Assembly: GCA_019509685.1 (NCBI GenBank)
Contig: JAEKLU010000044.1
Span: 1 to 9,184, forward strand
DNA from: Mesorhizobium sp.
GTDB lineage: Bacteria; Pseudomonadota; Alphaproteobacteria; Rhizobiales; Rhizobiaceae
Direction: 5' to 3'
DNA: 9,184 nt
Shown: positions 8,141-9,184 of the stretch, one piece after another
Layout: each line of letters starts with the position of its first letter
Numbering within the stretch: the first letter of the stretch is position 1
The notes under the pieces: generated by a model
What the model was told of the DNA's origin: nothing
The model's input: only the letters and a program-made list of their open reading frames with translations
Database searches by the model: none
Position numbers and translations under genes: made by a program

Positions 8141-8182
8141 AAACCGCCCGGCAGGGCATGCCGTGGCGGTTTCATTTGCTTT
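8141..8182 (+). promoter_or_regulatory. rpmI leader hairpin, attenuator-like
   Basis: AAACCGCC (8141-8148) pairs with GGCGGTTT (8165-8172), and CGGCA (8149-8153) continues with TGCCG (8159-8163). Together they give a 13-bp stem with a single bulged T at 8164 and a GGGCA loop. The T-rich TTTCATTTGCTTTT follows. The shape is that of an intrinsic terminator placed just before rpmI rather than after a gene. L20 is known to repress this operon through leader RNA in E. coli (translation) and Bacillus (transcription termination). A similar role here is inferred; a plain terminator for the methyltransferase gene is the alternative. Confidence 0.6.
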
Positions 8183-8197
8183 TCGGGCTTTGGTCAG

Positions 8198-8389
8198 AAG
8201 ACCAAATCGGCCGCCAAGAAGCGGTTCAAGATCACAGGTACGGGTAAAGTCCTGTCGGCTGCGGCCGGCAAGCGTCACGGCATGATCAAGCGTTCCAACA
8301 AGTTCATTCGAAATGCCCGCGGCACGATGGTTCTGGCTGAACCGGATGGCAAGAAGGTCATCAAGAATTTTCTGCCGAACGGCCTCTGA
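8198..8389 (+). CDS. rpmI: 50S ribosomal protein L35, with no normal start codon
   Basis: Frame reading from 8198 gives [18 protein letters not shown], then [18 protein letters not shown] and an end NFLPNGL with TGA at 8387-8389. This is a clear L35, a small basic 50S protein, about 63 residues of a usual 65-67. The family start MPKMKTK is absent: codons before Lys (8198) read TTT GGT CAG, and no ATG, GTG or TTG is in frame back to the TAG at 8123-8125. The only near-start is an ATT at 8174 with no ribosome site. The first in-frame ATG (8282) would drop about half the protein. Feature limits mark only the conserved part. Either a rare start is used or the 5' end has been lost by mutation or sequence error. 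The next gene, rplT, starts 38 bases downstream. Confidence 0.85.
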   Translation, partial: KTKSAAKKRFKITGTGKVLSAAAGKRHGMIKRSNKFIRNARGTMVLAEPDGKKVIKNFLPNGL

Positions 8390-8427
8390 GCATTCGGTCC
8401 GGAACAGCGTTTTAAGGAGATCATGAC

Positions 8428-8829
8428 ATGGCACGCGTAAAAAGAGGCGTCACCTCGCACGCCAAGCACAAGAAGGTCCTGAAAGCCGCGAAAGGCTTCT
8501 ACGGCCGCCGCAAGAACACCATCCGCATCGCCAAGCAGGCGGTGGAAAAGTCGCTGCAGTACGCTTACCGCGACCGCAAGAACCGCAAGCGCTCGTTCCG
8601 CGCGCTGTGGATCCAGCGCATCAACGCCGCGACCCACGAGCATGGCCTGACCTATGGCCGCTTCATCGACGGCCTCAACAAGGCCGGCATCGAGATCGAT
8701 CGCAAGATCCTGTCCGACATGGCCATCCACGAGCCGCAGGCTTTCGCCGCGCTGGTCGCCAAGGCCAAGGTCGCGCTCGAATATCTGAAGAACACCACGC
8801 CGAACGCTTTTGAAAGCGCTGTCGCCTAA
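8428..8829 (+). CDS. rplT: 50S ribosomal protein L20
   Basis: L20 binds 23S rRNA early in 50S assembly and in several bacteria represses its own operon. The 133-residue length fits alphaproteobacterial L20 (E. coli has about 117). The N-terminal basic extension [19 protein letters not shown] and the stretches [20 protein letters not shown] and [20 protein letters not shown] are diagnostic, with the globular RNA-binding C domain around [26 protein letters not shown] at 8414-8419, 8 bases before the ATG, gives a strong ribosome site; another ATG at 8423 is out of frame. It is co-transcribed with rpmI and closed by the terminator at 8868. Confidence 0.98.
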   Translation: MARVKRGVTSHAKHKKVLKAAKGFYGRRKNTIRIAKQAVEKSLQYAYRDRKNRKRSFRALWIQRINAATHEHGLTYGRFIDGLNKAGIEIDRKILSDMAIHEPQAFAALVAKAKVALEYLKNTTPNAFESAVA

Positions 8830-8867
8830 GACCAGCGCTTCCCAAGCATTCGCGATTCTGATTTGGG

Positions 8868-8904
8868 GAACCCGCGCTGGCTCGGCTGGCGCGGGTTCTT
8901 TTTT
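8868..8904 (+). terminator. Strong intrinsic terminator after rplT
   Basis: GAACCCGCGC (8868-8877) and GCGCGGGTTC (8889-8898) form a perfect 10-bp GC-rich stem with an 11-base loop, followed by six T (8899-8904). It lies 38 bases after the rplT stop and separates the ribosomal protein genes from pheS. Confidence 0.95.
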
Positions 8905-8915
8905 GACCCTGATGT

Positions 8916-8948
8916 AACCAAAATGGTGACAACGAAACCAAAATGGTG
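8916..8948. repeat. Two 13-bp direct repeats upstream of pheS
   Basis: AACCAAAATGGTG occurs at 8916-8928 and again at 8936-8948, a period of exactly 20 bases with a 7-base spacer. Each copy has a small dyad, ACCA-AAA-TGGT. The pair lies between the rplT terminator and the GTG of pheS, 28 bases before it. It could be an operator with sites about two helical turns apart, or a chance local duplication. Confidence 0.7.
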
Positions 8949-8976
8949 TCGGTCGCCCGATCAAGAGAGTTTCGCC

Positions 8977-9184
8977 GTGAACGCCACCGCTGGAAATCTT
9001 GAAGCCCTGGAAGATTCGCTTCTGTCCGACATCGCATCGGCCGCCGATGAGCCGGCGATCGAGGCCGTGCGCATCGCTGCCTTCGGCAAGAAGGGCACCG
9101 TGTCCGAGATGCTGAAGACGCTCGGCGCCATGACCGCCGAGGAGCGTCAGCTCAAGGGCCCTGTCATCAACGGCCTGAAGAACC
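8977..9184 (+). CDS. pheS: Phenylalanyl-tRNA synthetase alpha subunit (3' end cut by window edge)
   Basis: PheS is the catalytic alpha chain of the alpha2-beta2 class II synthetase that charges tRNA-Phe in the cytoplasm. Only the first 69 residues are present, all from the N-terminal coiled-coil tRNA-binding region: [15 protein letters not shown], then [18 protein letters not shown] and [11 protein letters not shown], which matches the usual GKKG.....L...G pattern. The start is a GTG at 8977; the ribosome site is only AAGAGAG-like (8963-8969). No in-frame ATG precedes it, since the ATG at 8943 is in another frame. The position after rpmI-rplT agrees with the classical cluster; pheT is expected beyond the window. 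Confidence 0.93.
   Translation, partial: MNATAGNLEALEDSLLSDIASAADEPAIEAVRIAAFGKKGTVSEMLKTLGAMTAEERQLKGPVINGLKN

Noticed and set aside
8158..8247. ATG-CCG start at 8158 as a possible rpmI start
   Set aside because: It is in a different frame from L35, ends at a TAA at 8245, and lies within the leader hairpin with no proper ribosome site. It could serve rpmI only with a frameshift.
8275..8964. Open reading frame of 229 codons on the minus strand
   Set aside because: It is antisense to rpmI, rplT and the terminator, with no family resemblance.

Overview
The window is GC-rich, densely coded DNA from an alphaproteobacterium. It is most likely a member of the Rhizobiales close to Mesorhizobium. 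Supporting signs are the trpF-trpB-trpA order, the ribosomal protein L20 and IF3 sequences, a DUF2852 protein, and a rhizobial intergenic palindrome of the RIME type between trpF and trpB. Taxonomy is inferred from protein resemblance and was not tested by a search.

Left part (1-2735, minus strand): three tryptophan genes transcribed trpF, trpB, trpA. TrpF isomerises phosphoribosylanthranilate, and TrpB and TrpA form tryptophan synthase, so together they cover late steps of tryptophan synthesis. trpA runs off the left edge. trpB and trpA are 2 bases apart and probably translationally coupled. The 88 bases between trpF and trpB hold the palindromic repeat.

Middle part (2840-6480): a 72-residue protein of unknown function on the plus strand, divergent from trpF. 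It is followed by four minus-strand genes: a YgjP-like zinc metallopeptidase, a DUF2852 membrane protein with a clear intrinsic terminator, a BenE-family transporter, and an ABHD10-like alpha/beta hydrolase. The last two are 3 bases apart and likely form an operon (hydrolase first).

Right part (6695-9184, plus strand): a translation cluster. infC (IF3) has a rare ATT start. It is followed by an integral-membrane ICMT/PEMT-type methyltransferase, then rpmI (L35), rplT (L20), a strong terminator, and the 5' part of pheS. This resembles the infC-rpmI-rplT-pheS order known from other bacteria, with the methyltransferase placed between infC and rpmI.

No mobile element, CRISPR array, tRNA or rRNA was seen. 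The content is mostly housekeeping. The oddest point is rpmI. Its body is well conserved, but the expected MPKMKTK start is missing, no ATG, GTG or TTG lies in frame upstream, and a perfect inverted repeat sits at the junction. It is preceded by a strong leader hairpin that could regulate the operon.
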